Positions 17,835 to 28,248 of a stretch of 64,000 nucleotides of DNA are shown here, piece after piece. This DNA is from Planctomycetales bacterium 71-10 (GTDB taxonomy: Bacteria > Planctomycetota > Planctomycetia > Isosphaerales > Isosphaeraceae): assembly GCA_001898385.1 (NCBI GenBank), contig MKTT01000100.1, forward strand, positions 1 through 64,000. The letters are read 5' to 3'. A program made the position numbers and the translations under genes. Below the pieces are notes generated by a model that was given only the letters and a program-made list of their open reading frames with translations, was not told the origin of the DNA and ran no database searches. Every line of letters starts with the position of its first letter. Within the stretch, counting starts at the first letter, position 1.

Positions 17835-18073
17835 GGAACAGCACCCTCTTCCTATGGATCGACGACGAACGTCCTGCGAGCCGGTCGGGTCCCCCCTCCC
17901 CAGTGAAGAGCGGCCGTCATGGCTCCTGCGGATCGTTTTCGACGATTATGCCGCAGTCCTCCACAGAAAATCAGCCCGCCCCCTCGAAAATCCAGGGAAA
18001 TCGCCGATTTCCTCGATCGCCCCCCGGTTTTCAAGCCCCCGACGGCCCGTTCCGCCGCCGGACGCCGCCGCGA

Positions 18074-18283
18074 TCACACGGCCAGGTCGCGGCGCACCGG
18101 TTCGAAATCCATCAGGAACGAGCCGGTCGCCGACATCATGTCGACCATGAACCCCTCCCTGGCGTAGGCCTCCGCGCTCCGGGCGGCCTGCCCGAAGTCC
18201 GTGAAGGCCTGCCTCACCAATCGAGTACCGTCGCTGATTCTCAGGACGACGGTAGGGCTCTGGGACCGCGATTCGTTCGTCAT
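18074..18283 (-). CDS. Small conserved-looking protein of unknown function (69 aa)
   Basis: A 69-residue protein, MTNESRSQSPTVVLRISDGT followed by RLVRQAFTDFGQAARSAEAY and a Met-rich end (GFMVDMMSATGSFLMDFEPV). Codon use looks like a real gene and the ATG has a very strong ribosome site (AGGGAAGGGGAA, directly upstream at 18285-18296). It has no signal peptide or TM segment. No family is recognised. Composition suggests a small alpha/beta protein. It stands alone between the HU-like and esterase genes. Confidence 0.65.
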   Translation of the reverse strand: MTNESRSQSPTVVLRISDGTRLVRQAFTDFGQAARSAEAYAREGFMVDMMSATGSFLMDFEPVRRDLAV

Positions 18284-18563
18284 TTTCCCCTTCCCTCGCC
18301 CGGACGGCCTGACGCCCCGGGCGTCCAGGCGGCGAGCCCGATGTATGGTGGAACGTGCGGCCCGGTTGGACGGCCCCTCGCGGCGTCTCCCGCCGGGGGC
18401 GGCCGGGACCTGATCCGGGCCTACACAAGATAGTGCCCGTGCCGACCGACGTGTCGCGTTGTTTCCAAAAAACGGCGAGAAGTTCCCGAGAAGCCCCACA
18501 AGTCGGCCCCGAAGGAATACCGCCCTCCGCGGCGATCGACGCCCGGCGGGCCGGGCGACGCCC

Positions 18564-20183
18564 TCAGAGCTTCGGTGCCTCGGGCTTGTGGGGCGCGGCG
18601 GACGGCAGGCAACCCCTCACCTTCACCTTGCGGCGGTGGACGGCCCCCCCGGTCGCCACATACAACATGTCGAGATCCGGACCCCCGAACGCCACGCCGA
18701 GGGCGGCCTTCCCCGGCGTCGCGAGGACCGCGTTGACCCGGCCGGCCTGGTCGCAGACCTGGATCCCGAGGCTCGTGGCGACGTACAGGCGGCCGTCGCG
18801 GTCCACGGCGAGCCCGGCGGTCCCGGCGTCGGCGGCGTCGTCGCCGACGTGGAGGTGATAGTACTTCTGCCCGTGGCGGAGCGAGAGGTCGGGCTGGACC
18901 TGGAAGCTGTAAACCCAGCGGCTGGCGGCGTCCGCGACGTACAGGAGCGACTGGTCCGGCGAGAGGACCATGGCCCCCGCTTCCCGGAGCCCCGTGTTGG
19001 ACAGGACCGGAGCGCCGTCGCCCCGCCGGGCCTCGACCTGACGGCCGCTGGTCGACGTCTCGCCCGGGCCGGAGTGGGCCAGGAAGCCGACGCCGTCGTG
19101 GCGGACGATCCGGCCCCGGAGCGCATCGACCACAGTCGCGGGCGGAGCCGGCTCGGGCGTCGACCGTCCGTCGGGGGCGATCCGGGCGATCCGAGTCGCG
19201 GAGGCGTCGCCCACGAAGACCTCCCCGGAGGGCCCCGAGGCGACCGCGGCGGCCCCCCCGCCCCGGACGACGGGCTCCCAGCCCTCGCCGGGGATCAGGA
19301 TCTCCTGGAGCCTGTCGGAGCCCTTCCCGGCCTCGACGGCCCTGGGGTGGTCCTTCCAGAGCCATCGCATGGCGTCGGGGAAGATCTCCGTGGCGTGCTT
19401 CGAGCTGTGCGGCCCGTCGCCCCAGGCGTGGGCGACCTCATAGCCGGCGAACGTCAACGCCCGCTCCATCTCCTGATTCGCCATCCACCAGTCGCCGCCG
19501 TAGATGTTCAGGTCGTTGCTCCCGTCCTCCAGGAAGACGCGGAGGGGCTTCGGCTCGAACTTGCGGATCAGCGTCGGGTAGTCGTTCGCGCCCCGCAGCC
19601 CGACGTAGGTGCCGATGGCGCTGAAGACCCGGCGGAAGGCGTCGGGCCGCTCCCAGGCGGCGGTGAACGCGCAGACGGCCCCGCTGCTGGAGCCCCCGAT
19701 GGCCCGATCGTTCGGGTCGCGGGAGATCCGGACCGGCCGCCCGTCCTCGGACTTCAACTTCTCGACCTCGGGCAGCAGTTCCTCGATCAGGAACCGGGCG
19801 TAGCCGTCGCCGAGGCCGTCATACTCGTAGCTGCGGTTGAAGCGATCGAGGGCCCCGTCCGACGTCGCCTTGACCCGACCGTGCATGACGAAGACCCCGA
19901 TCAGGACCGGGATCTCCTTCTTCTCGATCAGCTCGTCGAAGACCGCCGGCGCGTTGTATTGGACTCCGTCCTGGCAGACGAAGAGGCAGGCGGGCTTCGA
20001 CGGATCATACTGGCGCGGGATGTAGACCCAGTAATCCCGCACGGTCCCCGGGAAGACGGCGCTCACTTCGAAAACGTGCTTCTGCACCTCCCCCTTCGGA
20101 ACCTCCGCCGACGCCGGGAACGCCGCGAGGGGTCCGAACACCAGGAAGCCCAGCAGGCACGCCGAGGAGGCGGGTCGTCGCAT
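18564..20183 (-). CDS. Exported esterase (Fes/esterase-D type) fused to a beta-propeller
   Basis: A 539-residue protein from the ATG at 20183, which yields a proper signal peptide (SACLLGFLVFGPLAAFPASA); an in-frame codon ten residues earlier is less likely. Residues ~30-280 are an alpha/beta-hydrolase of the putative esterase family: RDYWVYIPRQYDPSKPACLF, the nucleophile elbow GGSSSG at ~164, LEDGSNDLNIYGG and a probable catalytic His in DGPHSSKHATEIFPDAMRWL. Residues ~290-539 are SMP-30/NHL-like propeller blades (GEVFVGDASATRIARIAPDG, DGRLYVATSLGIQV). The first half matches enterochelin-esterase-like enzymes; the natural ester is unknown. The fusion suggests a periplasmic hydrolase with a lactonase-like or binding domain. 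Confidence 0.85.
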   Translation of the reverse strand: MRRPASSACLLGFLVFGPLAAFPASAEVPKGEVQKHVFEVSAVFPGTVRDYWVYIPRQYDPSKPACLFVCQDGVQYNAPAVFDELIEKKEIPVLIGVFVMHGRVKATSDGALDRFNRSYEYDGLGDGYARFLIEELLPEVEKLKSEDGRPVRISRDPNDRAIGGSSSGAVCAFTAAWERPDAFRRVFSAIGTYVGLRGANDYPTLIRKFEPKPLRVFLEDGSNDLNIYGGDWWMANQEMERALTFAGYEVAHAWGDGPHSSKHATEIFPDAMRWLWKDHPRAVEAGKGSDRLQEILIPGEGWEPVVRGGGAAAVASGPSGEVFVGDASATRIARIAPDGRSTPEPAPPATVVDALRGRIVRHDGVGFLAHSGPGETSTSGRQVEARRGDGAPVLSNTGLREAGAMVLSPDQSLLYVADAASRWVYSFQVQPDLSLRHGQKYYHLHVGDDAADAGTAGLAVDRDGRLYVATSLGIQVCDQAGRVNAVLATPGKAALGVAFGGPDLDMLYVATGGAVHRRKVKVRGCLPSAAPHKPEAPKL

Positions 20184-20335
20184 CGTGTCCTCGCGATGAG
20201 GTCGGTGGATCATGGCGATGCGAGTCCAGAGCCCGGGTTCGGGTGGACCGCATCGGCCGATGATTCTAGCCCTCGGTAATCGGGGGCGAAAGGGAGGCCC
20301 GTGGAGAATGGGCCGAAAGGCGGGGATGATTCAAA

Positions 20336-20409
20336 TGGGCGCACCAGGATTCGAACCTGGGACCTTACCCTTATCAGGGGTACGCTCTAGCCAACTGAGC
20401 TATGCGCCC
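20336..20409 (-). tRNA. tRNA-Ile(GAT)
   Basis: On the minus strand GGGCGCA pairs with TGCGCCC and A73 follows. The D-arm is GCTCAGTTGGCTAGAGC, the anticodon loop CTGATAA gives GAT, and the T-arm contains GGTTCGAATCC. There is no encoded CCA. The gene lies downstream of the DUF1559 terminator, so it needs its own promoter. Confidence 0.97.
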
Positions 20410-20513
20410 GTGACGTCTTGCGTTGCGTCGACAGGAAGTAGTTTACCCGAACCGGCCGCCGAGTCAACCACCCACCGCCCGGAACATCGAGAACATGCCC
20501 GGCGCGACGAACG

Positions 20514-20550
20514 AAAAAGCCCCCGACCGCCGTTGGGGCGGGTCGGGGGG
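20514..20550 (-). terminator. Rho-independent terminator of the pseudopilin/DUF1559 block
   Basis: Read on the minus strand, CCCCCGACCC/GCC pairs with GGC/GGTCGGGGG around a short CCAAC loop and is followed by CTTTTTCG. It lies just past the stop of the DUF1559 gene and is the best terminator in the window. Confidence 0.88.
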
Positions 20551-20602
20551 CCCCGTCGTCTCGCTCAAATCATCGTCAGGCGATCAGAATCGCCTTGAAC
20601 GC

Positions 20603-21880
20603 TCAGTTGATGAACGCGTCCTGGCTGACAGGCTGCTGCTTGAAGGGCACAGGCAGCTTGCTACCGGCCGGGCTGAGGATCTTGGCGTAGACGCTGCCAT
20701 CCAGCGTGTTGCTGATGAAGCGCACGGAACCATCGCAGAAGGCGAAGTTGGAGCCGTTGGGGTGGCCGCTGGTGACGAACGGGAAGGAGCCTTTGATCGT
20801 CAGCGACTGCCCGTATCCCATGTTCTCCTTGGTGCCGTTGGCGTTGGCCAGCACCCAGTTCTGGGCGTCGGCGGCGGCGGTCCCACCGGTCGTCCCGCCC
20901 AGCGTGGTGCCGCAGGCGCCGGAGTCGCCGCAGACGTTGTCGGAGCCCATAAACAGGCTGAAGGTCGGCCAGGGGGCGGCCCAGTTCGTTTCCAGGCCGC
21001 CGGAGAAGGTCGTGCCCGTCGAATAGCCGACGAGCGTATTCTCACCGATGAGGACCGTCGAGCCCGAGCCGTCGACGATGCTGGCGGTCGTCGTCTTCAT
21101 GCCGCCCCAACCGGGGCTGCGGCCGTTCTGAGCGCCCGGGATGTCGTCGGTCGTATCAACACCGTCGTTGTTGTTGTAGATGGAGTTGATGAACATCACC
21201 CCCAACTTCTGGTGGATGGCCTGGGCACCGCTCGTCCCCCAGGTGAGCTGAGTGGTCTGGCTGCCGCCGGTCCCGCCGTCCACGTCGTAACCCTGCCACA
21301 TGAATGGGGCGGCACCGAAGCGGGCGAATCCCCCGTTGGCGGCGTAGCTCAGGTTACCCTGGTTGGGCTCGAAGTTGGTGTCGTCGGGGCATCGCAAGAT
21401 CGCCAGGGCCGTCCGCGAGATGTTCGCGTTCGGGGTGTTGGTGCTCCCGGTGATGACGCCCTGCAAGTAATTCCGCTCGTGGGTCCAGTTGTTGGCGAGA
21501 TCGGGCTGGTCGAGATCCTGAAGGATGTCGACGACCCAACTCTTGCCGGCGCGGAGGCCGTCCGTCGTCCCGTTCGGGACGCCGCCCACGCGGTAGAGCA
21601 CGGACTTGGTGATGTCTCCTTGCGGAGCCGCCTTAGTGACCGCGAGGGTCTGGGGGTCCTCGAAGAACGTCCCCGCGGCCGGATACGCCCCCTTGCGGAT
21701 GGCGTAATTGTTCAGGGCCAGGCCGATGTTCTTGAGGTTGTTCTGGCACTGGGCGCGGCGGGCGGCCTCGCGGGCCGACTGGATGGCCGGGAGGAGGAGG
21801 CCGACCAGGACGCCGATGATGCTGATGACGACCAGCAGCTCGATCAGCGTGAAGCCTTGGCGACGGCGACGGGGCATCAT
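20603..21880 (-). CDS. DUF1559 prepilin-like protein (second copy)
   Basis: A 425-residue DUF1559 protein: leader MMPRRRRQG, helix [20 protein letters not shown], then [20 protein letters not shown], and the C-terminal H-x(n)-DGSVRFI motif ([20 protein letters not shown]). GAAAGGA precedes the start. It is the last gene of the minus-strand pseudopilin block, 135 bases after the 2040-residue protein, and is followed by a strong terminator. Placement beside pilus ATPases and pseudopilins supports the idea that DUF1559 proteins are handled by such a machine, but that is inference. It is distantly related to the DUF1559 copy at 11060. Confidence 0.93.
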   Translation of the reverse strand: MMPRRRRQGFTLIELLVVISIIGVLVGLLLPAIQSAREAARRAQCQNNLKNIGLALNNYAIRKGAYPAAGTFFEDPQTLAVTKAAPQGDITKSVLYRVGGVPNGTTDGLRAGKSWVVDILQDLDQPDLANNWTHERNYLQGVITGSTNTPNANISRTALAILRCPDDTNFEPNQGNLSYAANGGFARFGAAPFMWQGYDVDGGTGGSQTTQLTWGTSGAQAIHQKLGVMFINSIYNNNDGVDTTDDIPGAQNGRSPGWGGMKTTTASIVDGSGSTVLIGENTLVGYSTGTTFSGGLETNWAAPWPTFSLFMGSDNVCGDSGACGTTLGGTTGGTAAADAQNWVLANANGTKENMGYGQSLTIKGSFPFVTSGHPNGSNFAFCDGSVRFISNTLDGSVYAKILSPAGSKLPVPFKQQPVSQDAFIN

Positions 21881-22015
21881 GAAGCGGTCCTTTCGTAGAC
21901 GGGAGGAGCGAGACTACTGGAATCGTATCGAGGTATCGTCCCCTTAGACAATACGTTCGAGCGAGGCGGCTGTGACGAGCCCGGGGGCCTTCGGGATGCG
22001 CCGGCCCCCGCCCCG

Positions 22016-25000
22016 TCACTCGATCGTCCGACGGTACACCACCGCGGGCCGGAACGCCCCCACCGAGTCCGGATCGAACCCCGTGAGCTTGAGCCGGTCC
22101 ACCACGAAGAAGCTGCGATAGCGGGTGTTCTCCCCGGTCGAGGCCCCGATCTCCGGGCCCAGCAGGTCGAAGGCCGCGGTGGGATACGAGCTGCCGATCA
22201 TGGCGATGTCCCCCTCCCGCTTGACCTCGAAGAAGCCGATCGTGATCCAAACGGCGAACTGGTGCGTCCGGGGCGTGGTGAGGTTCAGCGCCCTTTGCAT
22301 GATCTCGCCGCGGAAATAGGGATGTTGCCGGGAATCGGTGGCGCCCGCGCCGCCTTGATGGCCGAACTCGACGACGGGATAGGAACCGCCCGGGGCGACG
22401 CTCGCGTCGTTGGAGTCGTACGGCATCATCAGGTTCACGGTGGCGTCGTTGACCCGCTTGTAATTCGTGGAGGAAATCTTGATCGGCGGCAAGGCGCCGG
22501 GCGAGGGATTCTTCGCCCCGGTGACCGCGTCGGTCGTCGCGGGGATGGTCCCGTTGACGAAATCATCCCCGTAGCGGCTGGCGTTGCTCGGCGACGAGGC
22601 CGGGGCGTAGGCGTCGGGGATCTGAAACAGTCGTCGGGTCGGGATGGCCGGCGGGTAGAGCGGGGCCGTCGCTGTGCTGGCCGGGACGGTGGACGTCGCG
22701 TAGGCCGGGTAGAGGAAGCGATTCCTCACGCCCGGGTCGCCCACATAGGCCGCCGCCGCCGTGTCCTGCTGCTGCGGATCGGTGAACGTCGAAGGCGGCA
22801 GGGCCGCGGGCCGCATCGCCGTGAAATCCACGTCGGGATAGGACAGCGAGCGGAACGGCCGCTCCATCGGGATGGGCATGGGGACGGTCCCGCCGTAGAC
22901 GGGGGCGTTCGCGTAAGGGGTCGGAGGGTTGACGATGTAGTTCTGGTTCACCGCCCCCCCGCCATATCCGAACAGGAAGCCCGACCCGCCGTGCCGAAGC
23001 CAGAGGAACTGCGCGAAGGCAGCCTTCATCTTGTAGCCGTCCGAGGCCGTGAACGGGTCGAGAGCGTACGAACCGCGGTTCGACATGCAAGATACGTAGG
23101 CGGGCGACCCATCCAGATTTGTGGCCTGTACGATCATCGGCGTCGGCGGATAGCCCTTAGGGAGGGGGCCGTTCCACAGGCCGCCTCTATATATGTCGCT
23201 CCAGCCGTAATAGGCGTCCGTCGGCTCCGGCAGCTGATAGGGGTTGAGCAACTGTTGCGTGAAGAGTTGCGTCGAGGAATCGAGATCCTGCTTGCCCAGG
23301 ACGGCGAAGAAGGCTTCCTCGTCGATGAGCAGGTTGAGGTTCATCAGGCCGGGCTTGAAGTCCTGGCGATACCAGTCGAAGTTCGTCCCCTGGGCGACCG
23401 GGCCGATCGCCCCGGTCATCTGCGTGGGGACTTCGAAGAACTCGAACATGCGATGCCAGCCGTCGGCGGCGTATCCTCCCACGGAGCTGTTGAGGGTGTC
23501 GCTCGTCCCCAGGTTCCCCGCCGCGGTGTAGAAGAAACGGTCGACGAGATACGGGAACGTGTGGGGCTCGACCGGATCGGCCGTGCTGGCCCGACGGGCC
23601 GAGAAGACGTTGGAGCGGCCGATCCCGGCGATCGTCGCAGACGAACCGACCGGGAGCACGGCGGGACGGGCCAGGGCAGGCGTGACGGGCGGCGCGGCGG
23701 CCACGGCGTCGAACGCCGCTTTGTTCGCGGCCGACGGGGCGAACTCCGCGAACTGCTTCGTGAACAGGCCCGGGGCGCAACCGGGGACCATCGCCAGTTC
23801 GAAGACCGAGGTGAAATCCCGGTCCAGGAATGTGAAGAGGTCCCAACGTTCCATGTTCGCCGCGGTCGCGGGATCCCCGAAGGTCCCGTCGTTGGGCAGC
23901 CCCAGCGTGTGGTAGATGGGGTTGGTGTTGACGTCCGGGAAGTAATTGGGGGTCGCGCTGGTCTTCTTGTTGGTGCCGTACCGGATCAGGTTGCCGCTCG
24001 ACGTCGCCGGCGCGGCGACCTGCTCCGTGAAGCCGTATCGCGTATCCAGGCCCGAGCCGGCGACGGTGGGATCGGCCGGGACCGACTGGCCGCCGCGATA
24101 GGGCTGGAGCCGCTGATACGAATAGATGTGATTCGACCCCTGGGAGGAGACGACGTCGCGATTGGCGTCGTCCGTCGGGTCGCCGGACGAGTCGGTCCGC
24201 ACGGTCCCGCCGCAGTCGATGTAGGGGAACCGCATGCTGTCCACGACGATCATCGGATTATCCGGCCCCGCAGGGGCCATCGGGTTGGCCGGCCGTCGCA
24301 GGCAGACCCAGTAATACTTGGCCTGGCCCGAGTCCGTCGGGAGGGCCGGCAGAGGGATCGTCGTCGGCGCGGTCAGGTTGACCGACCCATCGATGTTGTT
24401 CGGGAGGATGCCGCCCCTCAGCGTGAAGCCCAGCCCACCCGCGATCGGATTGAACGGGTCGTACTTGGCGTTGTTCAGCGTGTAGAAGGCCGCGTTGCCC
24501 GATGTAGTAAACGGGGCGCTGGCGTTGACGGGCGTGGACTCCGAGGAGGTCTCGGCCGTAGTGCCCGGGAAGGCGTTGCCGATCACTGTGAGCGGACGGG
24601 TGCGGGTGCCGTCGCCAAACCAGTTCACGGCCGTGGTCCCGCCGTTGGTCCGCGGCAGGGGGTCGACTCGGATCCCCTTGAGGGTCGCATCGGCCAGCGC
24701 GGGCGTGCGCCCGGCGTTGGCGTCCTGGCCCAGGGGGGTCAGGCCGTAGAGGACGGCCCCCGGGTCGAGCTGCCCGGTGTAGGGGTTGGGCCGGCTCCCC
24801 ACGGCGTCGTCCGTGAAGACCATGTCCCAGCAGCCGCCGTCGTAGGGGTTCGGCAAGGGCGCACCGGTGCTGCTCGACGCATATCCACTCAGGTCGATGA
24901 CGGCCGCATTATCGACGGCCGACGCGTTATGGGCCGTCTTGGAGAGCGAGAGCGTGTTGACGAGCTCGATGAAGAAGCGGCCGGTCGGCTGGCCGGTCGG

Positions 25001-28000
25001 CGTTGGGGTGGGAGGGCTCCCGCCGAGATGCCTCGCGTAGGAATACGCCAGGACCTCATTGATGGCGATGGGGTTGTGCTCCATCCCATACTGGACGAGC
25101 GGGACCGACTGCGTGACGCTGGCGGTCGAAGACACCAGATAAGGCCGCTTGGGCGTCATCGTGTTGCCCGACGCCTGGGCCGGGACGAGCAGCACGTCCG
25201 GGTTGGTCCATCGCGTCACCGCGCAGTCCGTATCCCGGTAGTCGATCAGGTTGACCAGATACTGGCCGAGCTGAGCCAGTTCCTCGGGCGTGTCGACCGC
25301 GCGGGGCGGCAGGACGGTCTTCATGAGCAGGTAGGCGTCGCCGATCCACTTGCGACGCACCGGCTCGTCCGGGTCGTTCGAGACCGGCAGCGGCATGTTC
25401 AGGTTGATCTTGCGGTCGCGCTGGGCGAGGGCGGGCGTGACGCCGTTGATGTTGGCCATCGAGGCGTTGGCGTTCGCGGTGAAGCGATGGTTGTCCGGGA
25501 AGATGCCGGTGGGATTGTCGTTCGCCCATACGAACGAGTTCGGCTCCCAGGCGTCGATCGCGAACATCCGCCGGCGCGCCAGGTCGTCCTGCCCGTTCTG
25601 GAAGCTGACCGGGGCCAATCGGGCGAGCCGGCTGGTGAGCGACCGTCCGTCGACGTCGTGGCGACGATACAGCCATTCCAGGTCGGAGTGGGTGTAAGGC
25701 GCGTCGAGGTTCGTATCGACGTTGTAGAGGTTCATCTCGTCGGCCTCGTTGAGGCCGTCCGAGCGGCTGTTGAAGACGGGGTCCGGGGGACCGTCGCCGT
25801 TGTAGGTGTAATCGATGCCCGAGTTCACGGCCCCGTTGTAGCTGGGCAGCTTGGTCGGAAGGCCGAGAGCCCCGGGGGACGTACCGTCCACGTAGGCCGG
25901 GGCCCCGCCGGACGACTGGGGGCGGCCCATCGTATTCGGGAAGAGCGCCGACTCGTAGCCGTGCAGCATGTTGTTGTTGTGCGCGGTGGCGGCGGCGACG
26001 GTGGCCTGGGCCACGCGCCCCAGCGGATAGTTCTGGCCGCTGGTCCAGGGGAAGGAGACCGCGCCGGTCGTCGGGTCGACCTGGCCCGGCAGGCCGGGGG
26101 GCCGGAAATACCCCTGGTAGGCGACGCGTCCCCACTGGTCCGCGCCCTTGCCCCCGCCGCCGCCCCCGCCGCGCCACTGCACGACGCCGCCCGACCCGTT
26201 CACGTCCATCGGCGTGATGAATCGCCGCATCCGCTCGATGGGGAACGTCAGGGCCCCGGCGGCGTCATAGAGATCCTCGTCGTGGATCTCGCCCACTCGC
26301 GCAACGGTCGAATCGGGGACGGGCCAGACGTCGAACGCGTTGAAATTGTCGTCCGCGGCGTCCCAGAGCGTCCCCGCGGCCGAGGTGTCCCGGCTGCTCA
26401 TCGAGTAGCCGGGGCGGACCTCGTTGTTGTATGTCGCGGCGAGGTAGTCGTAGCTCAGGTCGGGATAGGTCCCGCCGGGGATCGCCTCGGCCTCGCCCCA
26501 GCGGCCCGGGACCGGCTCCGTGAGCCGCCGCACGCCAGTGCCGTCCGTGAAGTCGGAGCCATCCGCGATGCCGTTCGGCAAGGCCATCCAATCGGACGTC
26601 CCCATTTGGACGCGGTTCGCGTCGCCGTTCACGGCACCCGTGGTGTCCGGGTTCTTCAGATCCTGCTGCGGCCGCGTCCCCGCCAGGATGTTCTGGAGTT
26701 GAGTCTGGGCGACGTTACGCCCGGCGTCGTCCCGCTGCGAAAAGCCGGAGTTTCCCGCATTCTGGAGGGCGTACTGGGGATCGATCTCGCTGACGGAGTT
26801 GCCGAGATGGGAGGCGTGGCTGGCGTTGCGGTTCCCGGGGCCGGAGGCGGTCGACTCGCGCCCCGCGAGGTTGCCGGCCGTGTTCAGCGGGATGCGCCCG
26901 TTGAGGCCGATGACCATGAAGGCGAACATCGGCTTGTAGAGGACGCCCTGGGCGTTGCGGCGGGGGGGATAGCCCAGGTCGACCCAGACCGAGTCGAACG
27001 CGCCGTCGCCGTCGTTGTCGACGTCGTATCGGATCTTGCCGTCGATGTCGCTCGGGATCAGGTCGGGGAAGGCCGTCGGGTCGTGCCCGTCCGCGTTCCG
27101 AGGGCGCAGGATGCGCGACAGTTTCGCGACGAGGTCGGCGGTCGTGGCGGCGGTGTTGTCCCAGTCGTTGATCGTGCCGGGCTGATAGCGGACGTTGGCC
27201 GGCCGGTGGAAGGACGGGATCATGACCGACCCGTCGGCGCTCTGCATGGCCAGGAACCAGTTCTCCAGGTCGCAGGCGTCGTAGTCCTCGTCCATCCCGA
27301 CCAGCGAGGGCGAATCCTGATTGAAGCGGAAGTTGGCGTATTTGGCGTCGTCGGTCTTGCCCGGACCGTTGAACGCATGCAGCCAGCGGCCGTCCAGGAC
27401 GAACTGGAAGTCGTCGGCGAGGTCCGTGTCCAGGTTCAACTCGAAGAGGTAGGCGGGGGTCCGTGTATTATACCCCGGGTGGGCGATCCGCGCCGTCCTG
27501 TCGGAGTCGAGGATGATGACCTTGAGCCGACGGGGGTCCGAGACGCCCGGGTTGAACCCGTCCTCGTCGATGACCTCGAACGTCTGCGAGATCACGCCGG
27601 TGACCGCCGGAGAGAGCGCCGAGAGGACGATCTTGTTGGGGGGGGCGGCGGGATTGGTGTTGTAAGCGACGCGGACGGTCCACCGCTTGAAATCGTGGGA
27701 ATAGAAGAGCGGATCGCCCTGGCTGATGTTCGTCGTCAGGATGTAGGCGTTGGGGATCACCGTGTCCTTCTGGACCCGGGTGACGTAGAACGACGAGTTG
27801 TTCCCCGGCGCCTGGGGGACGCCGTCCGACCGGGAGGCGAGGAACCCGTTGCGGGCCCCGTCGTTCCCGTACATATCCCGGGCCAGGCTGTGGCCGCGGA
27901 TGGCCGACCGCACGTCCGAGGTGTCGCAGATGAGCTGGGACAGGGCGAAGTCCATCAGCTCGTCGCCCTGGGACTGGAGCTTCGACTGGGCGAAGTTCCG

Positions 28001-28138
28001 GCCGGAAATCCGGGCCTGGCCGGTGAACGTGGCGAAGGTCACGCCGATCACCGCCATCAGCCCCAGCACGCCGAGCACGAGGATCAGGATCACGCCCCGC
28101 CTCGCCCGGCCCCGCCCCCGATGCCTACTGGTCGCCAT
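22016..28138 (-). CDS. Giant PilX/GspK-like pseudopilus protein (2040 aa)
   Basis: The N-terminus is MATSRHRGRGRARRG followed by a hydrophobic helix, VILILVLGVLGLMAVIGVTF, then a polar amphipathic stretch (ARISGRNFAQSKLQSQGDEL). This is the layout of GspK/PilX minor pseudopilins, which lack the Glu5 of ordinary pilins and sit at the pseudopilus tip. The remaining ~1990 residues are a secreted body rich in Asn, Asp, Pro and Tyr, with a DVDNDGDGAFDSVWVDLG loop near residue 375 and a PMFAFMVIGLNGRIPLNTAG segment after it. GspK is usually ~300 residues and PilX ~200, so this is far larger. Large first proteins of pseudopilin cassettes are known in Verrucomicrobia (Verru_Chthon cassettes); homology is not proven here. 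Confidence 0.85.
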   Translation of the reverse strand: MATSRHRGRGRARRGVILILVLGVLGLMAVIGVTFATFTGQARISGRNFAQSKLQSQGDELMDFALSQLICDTSDVRSAIRGHSLARDMYGNDGARNGFLASRSDGVPQAPGNNSSFYVTRVQKDTVIPNAYILTTNISQGDPLFYSHDFKRWTVRVAYNTNPAAPPNKIVLSALSPAVTGVISQTFEVIDEDGFNPGVSDPRRLKVIILDSDRTARIAHPGYNTRTPAYLFELNLDTDLADDFQFVLDGRWLHAFNGPGKTDDAKYANFRFNQDSPSLVGMDEDYDACDLENWFLAMQSADGSVMIPSFHRPANVRYQPGTINDWDNTAATTADLVAKLSRILRPRNADGHDPTAFPDLIPSDIDGKIRYDVDNDGDGAFDSVWVDLGYPPRRNAQGVLYKPMFAFMVIGLNGRIPLNTAGNLAGRESTASGPGNRNASHASHLGNSVSEIDPQYALQNAGNSGFSQRDDAGRNVAQTQLQNILAGTRPQQDLKNPDTTGAVNGDANRVQMGTSDWMALPNGIADGSDFTDGTGVRRLTEPVPGRWGEAEAIPGGTYPDLSYDYLAATYNNEVRPGYSMSSRDTSAAGTLWDAADDNFNAFDVWPVPDSTVARVGEIHDEDLYDAAGALTFPIERMRRFITPMDVNGSGGVVQWRGGGGGGGKGADQWGRVAYQGYFRPPGLPGQVDPTTGAVSFPWTSGQNYPLGRVAQATVAAATAHNNNMLHGYESALFPNTMGRPQSSGGAPAYVDGTSPGALGLPTKLPSYNGAVNSGIDYTYNGDGPPDPVFNSRSDGLNEADEMNLYNVDTNLDAPYTHSDLEWLYRRHDVDGRSLTSRLARLAPVSFQNGQDDLARRRMFAIDAWEPNSFVWANDNPTGIFPDNHRFTANANASMANINGVTPALAQRDRKINLNMPLPVSNDPDEPVRRKWIGDAYLLMKTVLPPRAVDTPEELAQLGQYLVNLIDYRDTDCAVTRWTNPDVLLVPAQASGNTMTPKRPYLVSSTASVTQSVPLVQYGMEHNPIAINEVLAYSYARHLGGSPPTPTPTGQPTGRFFIELVNTLSLSKTAHNASAVDNAAVIDLSGYASSSTGAPLPNPYDGGCWDMVFTDDAVGSRPNPYTGQLDPGAVLYGLTPLGQDANAGRTPALADATLKGIRVDPLPRTNGGTTAVNWFGDGTRTRPLTVIGNAFPGTTAETSSESTPVNASAPFTTSGNAAFYTLNNAKYDPFNPIAGGLGFTLRGGILPNNIDGSVNLTAPTTIPLPALPTDSGQAKYYWVCLRRPANPMAPAGPDNPMIVVDSMRFPYIDCGGTVRTDSSGDPTDDANRDVVSSQGSNHIYSYQRLQPYRGGQSVPADPTVAGSGLDTRYGFTEQVAAPATSSGNLIRYGTNKKTSATPNYFPDVNTNPIYHTLGLPNDGTFGDPATAANMERWDLFTFLDRDFTSVFELAMVPGCAPGLFTKQFAEFAPSAANKAAFDAVAAAPPVTPALARPAVLPVGSSATIAGIGRSNVFSARRASTADPVEPHTFPYLVDRFFYTAAGNLGTSDTLNSSVGGYAADGWHRMFEFFEVPTQMTGAIGPVAQGTNFDWYRQDFKPGLMNLNLLIDEEAFFAVLGKQDLDSSTQLFTQQLLNPYQLPEPTDAYYGWSDIYRGGLWNGPLPKGYPPTPMIVQATNLDGSPAYVSCMSNRGSYALDPFTASDGYKMKAAFAQFLWLRHGGSGFLFGYGGGAVNQNYIVNPPTPYANAPVYGGTVPMPIPMERPFRSLSYPDVDFTAMRPAALPPSTFTDPQQQDTAAAAYVGDPGVRNRFLYPAYATSTVPASTATAPLYPPAIPTRRLFQIPDAYAPASSPSNASRYGDDFVNGTIPATTDAVTGAKNPSPGALPPIKISSTNYKRVNDATVNLMMPYDSNDASVAPGGSYPVVEFGHQGGAGATDSRQHPYFRGEIMQRALNLTTPRTHQFAVWITIGFFEVKREGDIAMIGSSYPTAAFDLLGPEIGASTGENTRYRSFFVVDRLKLTGFDPDSVGAFRPAVVYRRTIE

Positions 28139-28248
28139 GGTTCCCCCCTGCTCCGGCCTTCAGATCGCCAGGGCCTCGGTGCTCTCGGCCGCCCGCGATT
28201 GGACGCGGGCCGCCGTCCGGTAGTTCCGAATTCCTTCGTCGATCGATC

